Assembly: GCA_026706025.1 (NCBI GenBank)
Contig: JAPOZO010000063.1
Location: forward strand, 124,001-188,000
Length of the DNA: 64,000 nt
Direction of reading: 5' to 3'
Source of the DNA: Candidatus Poribacteria bacterium
GTDB lineage: Bacteria; Poribacteria; WGA-4E; WGA-3G
Shown: positions 61,949-64,000 of the stretch, in pieces
Layout of the letters: every line of letters starts with the position of its first letter
Numbering within the stretch: the stretch's first letter is position 1
Notes under the pieces: generated by a model
What the model saw: only the letters and a program-made list of their open reading frames with translations
The model's database searches: none
Told to the model about the DNA's origin: nothing
Position numbers and translations under genes: made by a program

Positions 61949-64000
61949 ATGAAACACAGATTAATTCTAATATCCTATCTCATTTTAATAGTATTCGGAT
62001 TCATCTTCAAAACACCCGCGCAAGATAGTGAACCTGTGCCGGTCACCGGTATACGCGTGTTGACATTAGAGGCTGTGAATTCAGGCAAGGCAGATTTGTT
62101 CTCAGCACCTTGGAAGTATCACCCGGGTGATAACCGAGAATGGGCAAGCCCAACTTTTGACGATACCGCGTGGAAATCCACGAGTACACTGCTATCTCGA
62201 AAGAAACTCTCCGAAAAGGAGTGGGAGGGTATCGGTTGGTTCAGACTTCATCTGTCTCTTCCTGATGAGCAGCTCTGGAATTTGCCGTTGGCACTCCATG
62301 TGACGTATCAAATGGGTGCGTCTGAAATCTATCTTGACGGGGAGTTGATTTATGAATTCGGGACAGTGGGAACACGGGAGGGAGAAGAAAAACCATATTG
62401 GGAGCGAGATCCACAGGTAATTTTGTTTTCAGGAAAAACTGACCATCTCATCGCGGTTCGGCATTCTAATTTCTCTTCTGATCCGTCGATGCCTGTGCTC
62501 GGTTTCGGTCTTAAACTGACACGGTTAAATTCAAACATTAAATCGCGTGTCGCTATTGTTCACGAAAGCACCACTTTTCAGATGGTGTGGACGGCGATTT
62601 CGGTTTTCATGATGCTGCAGCACCTGTTACTGTTTATCTTTTATCCGCGGGCACGAGAAAACCTCTATTTTGCGATCTCGACAGGGAGTATTGGGGCTTT
62701 TGTTTTTCTTTTTTTCCAACTTGGTCTTTTAACAAATCCAACACAAATTCTGTTTCTACTTCAGTTACTTGCGTGTGTCTATGTACTGATATTTTTGGCG
62801 GGAATGCGATTTCTCTACACGCTCTTTTATCCGAAGTTGCCCAAACTGTCTTGGTTCTTTCTTATCGGTTGGGTTATAACTATCTGTTTGATCTTCCTTC
62901 GTTTTGATACTGTCCCAACGTTCCGGGCAACTACAGTATATATCGAAGTGGCTAATGTCCCAATTCAATTAGAGATAACACTCGCTGGGTTTCTACTCCT
63001 ACAACTGTTAACCGTCCTCACGTTTTTAGAGATGGCGCGTGTGATTATCGTCGCCATCTTCAAGAAGAAAGATGGCGCGTGGATTTTTGGGCTAGGCTCG
63101 CTCATGCCTATTATCCTGCCGTTCATGTTCGATTTTTTCGTCTCATATACAAAATATGATGGAAACATAAGCTGGCAATTTAGTACGCTCGCTATCACCC
63201 TCGCGCCACTTTTCTCAATGTCGGTATATCTTGCTCGTAATTTCTCTCGAACGAGACGGAAACTTGAGACGGAGGCACTTGAGCGTCAGCTTTTGGAAGT
63301 TGAAAACACCCGAAAAACGGAGGAATTGGAAGCAGCGCGTGAACTTCAGTTGTCAATGCTACCGCAAGCTCCACCGCGATTGCCTAACCTTGATGTCGCC
63401 TTTGAGATGCGACCTGCGACAGAGGTCGGTGGCGACTATTATGACTACAATCTCACGGCGGACGATCGGCTCACGATTGCAGTTGGAGATGCTACAGGAC
63501 ACGGCATGAACGCCGGACTTGTCGTTTCCGCTGTTAAAAGTCTTTTCAAAACATCGCCACCGGAGGCAGGGAACTTGGAGACGCTTGAACGAATCTCACA
63601 GGGTGTTAAGAGCATGAACCTGAAACGGTTGTACATGGCAATGACGCTCGCTACACTCAACGGCAACAAACTGACGCTGGCAGGAGCAGGGATGCCGCCT
63701 GCACTCATCTATCGAGCAGAAGAAAACCAAGTTGAGGAGATACTTCTTGAAGGGATACCATTAGGAGGCTTCATCGGAGCTGAGCGAGAAGAAGCATCAT
63801 TGGATCTCCAGGGTGGTGATACGGTTTTGCTTATGAGTGATGGGCTACCAGAGATGTTGAACCCTGAAAACGAGATGTTAGATTATCCAAAAACGAAGGA
63901 ACTGTTTGAAGAGGTAGCAGATCAACCCCCGGATGCTATTATTGATCATCTTTTCAAAGCGAGCGCGTCGTGGGCGGACGGGGAACCGCAGGCGGATGAT
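61949..64000 (+). CDS. 7TM-type membrane receptor with SpoIIE/PP2C phosphatase output, 3' end outside window
   Basis: 684 codons visible, no stop. Signal-like start (LILISYLILIVFGFIF), an extracellular beta-sandwich (ADLFSAPWKYHPGDN, GWFRLHLSLP, SEIYLDGELIYEFG) as in 7TMR-DISM proteins, six or seven helices (residues 210-430), a helical linker (ALERQLLEVENTRKTEELEA), then a PP2C/SpoIIE domain with EVGGDYYDYN, VGDATGHGMNAGLVV and LLMSDGLPEML. Such proteins dephosphorylate anti-anti-sigma factors in response to a ligand. The ATG is 4 bases after the right end of the IsrB element, without a normal ribosome site, so the insertion may have taken its promoter and leader. Confidence 0.88.
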   Translation, partial: MKHRLILISYLILIVFGFIFKTPAQDSEPVPVTGIRVLTLEAVNSGKADLFSAPWKYHPGDNREWASPTFDDTAWKSTSTLLSRKKLSEKEWEGIGWFRLHLSLPDEQLWNLPLALHVTYQMGASEIYLDGELIYEFGTVGTREGEEKPYWERDPQVILFSGKTDHLIAVRHSNFSSDPSMPVLGFGLKLTRLNSNIKSRVAIVHESTTFQMVWTAISVFMMLQHLLLFIFYPRARENLYFAISTGSIGAFVFLFFQLGLLTNPTQILFLLQLLACVYVLIFLAGMRFLYTLFYPKLPKLSWFFLIGWVITICLIFLRFDTVPTFRATTVYIEVANVPIQLEITLAGFLLLQLLTVLTFLEMARVIIVAIFKKKDGAWIFGLGSLMPIILPFMFDFFVSYTKYDGNISWQFSTLAITLAPLFSMSVYLARNFSRTRRKLETEALERQLLEVENTRKTEELEAARELQLSMLPQAPPRLPNLDVAFEMRPATEVGGDYYDYNLTADDRLTIAVGDATGHGMNAGLVVSAVKSLFKTSPPEAGNLETLERISQGVKSMNLKRLYMAMTLATLNGNKLTLAGAGMPPALIYRAEENQVEEILLEGIPLGGFIGAEREEASLDLQGGDTVLLMSDGLPEMLNPENEMLDYPKTKELFEEVADQPPDAIIDHLFKASASWADGEPQADD

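Overview
The window is bacterial, moderate in GC, dense in long intergenic repeats, and rich in secreted carbohydrate-active or adhesive proteins: a GH2 and a GH32-like enzyme, LamG, WD40 and TolB-like propellers, a dockerin-type tail, HEAT-repeat lipoproteins and a giant SprA-like outer-membrane protein. Sugar dehydrogenases (Gfo/Idh/MocA, two zinc dehydrogenases), an enolase-superfamily enzyme, an STT3-like oligosaccharyltransferase and ECF sigma factors paired with ABC permeases complete the picture. This mix best fits Candidatus Poribacteria or a related FCB/PVC-type lineage. That placement is inferred from gene content, not from a marker gene.

Layout. 1-1.8 kb: GH2 glycosidase running off the left edge. 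2.1-13 kb: two diverged copies of a regulatory cassette. Each copy has a short sigma-54 activator gene (EBP), dyad operator sites, a near-perfect sigma-54 promoter, a short hairpin RNA ending in a terminator-like hairpin, a sigma-70 promoter, and a structured leader RNA. Each copy carries different cargo: two small secreted or lipoproteins plus a propeller protein in copy 1, and three small secreted proteins, an STT3-like transferase and a truncated CDP-alcohol phosphotransferase in copy 2. 13-20.7 kb: SprA-like giant gene and a LamG protein, both on the minus strand. 20.8-25.7 kb: sugar/polyol metabolism (oxidoreductase, epimerase, two dehydrogenases), apt and tRNA-Arg(CCU). 25.8-31.5 kb: secD, secF, an unknown gene and a third sigma-54 activator. 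31.7-34.7 kb: ECF sigma factor with a long C-terminal extension, translationally coupled to a MacB/FtsX-type permease. 35-46 kb: WD40-dockerin protein, a third copy of the leader RNA, a frameshifted GMC oxidoreductase, GH32-like enzyme, Uma2 nuclease-like protein and M14 carboxypeptidase. 46-53 kb: tandem HEAT lipoproteins, enolase-superfamily enzyme, and an ABC-2 permease with an ECF sigma factor. 53-56 kb: mnmA, a small membrane protein and miaA. 56-59.8 kb: a minus-strand operon of two DUF488 proteins and a RecQ helicase with an extra N-terminal domain. 60-64 kb: a GNAT gene whose 3' end is entered by an IsrB-type (HNH-less IscB) element, then a 7TM-type SpoIIE phosphatase running off the right edge.

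Most interesting: (1) the duplicated EBP / sigma-54 small RNA / leader-RNA cassette, whose organisation resembles luxO-qrr; (2) the three-copy leader RNA with covarying stems, which I cannot match to a known riboswitch class; (3) the IsrB element with a predicted omega-RNA and all RuvC residues; (4) the RecQ-DUF488-DUF488 operon. All readings come from inspection by eye; no database search or folding program was run.
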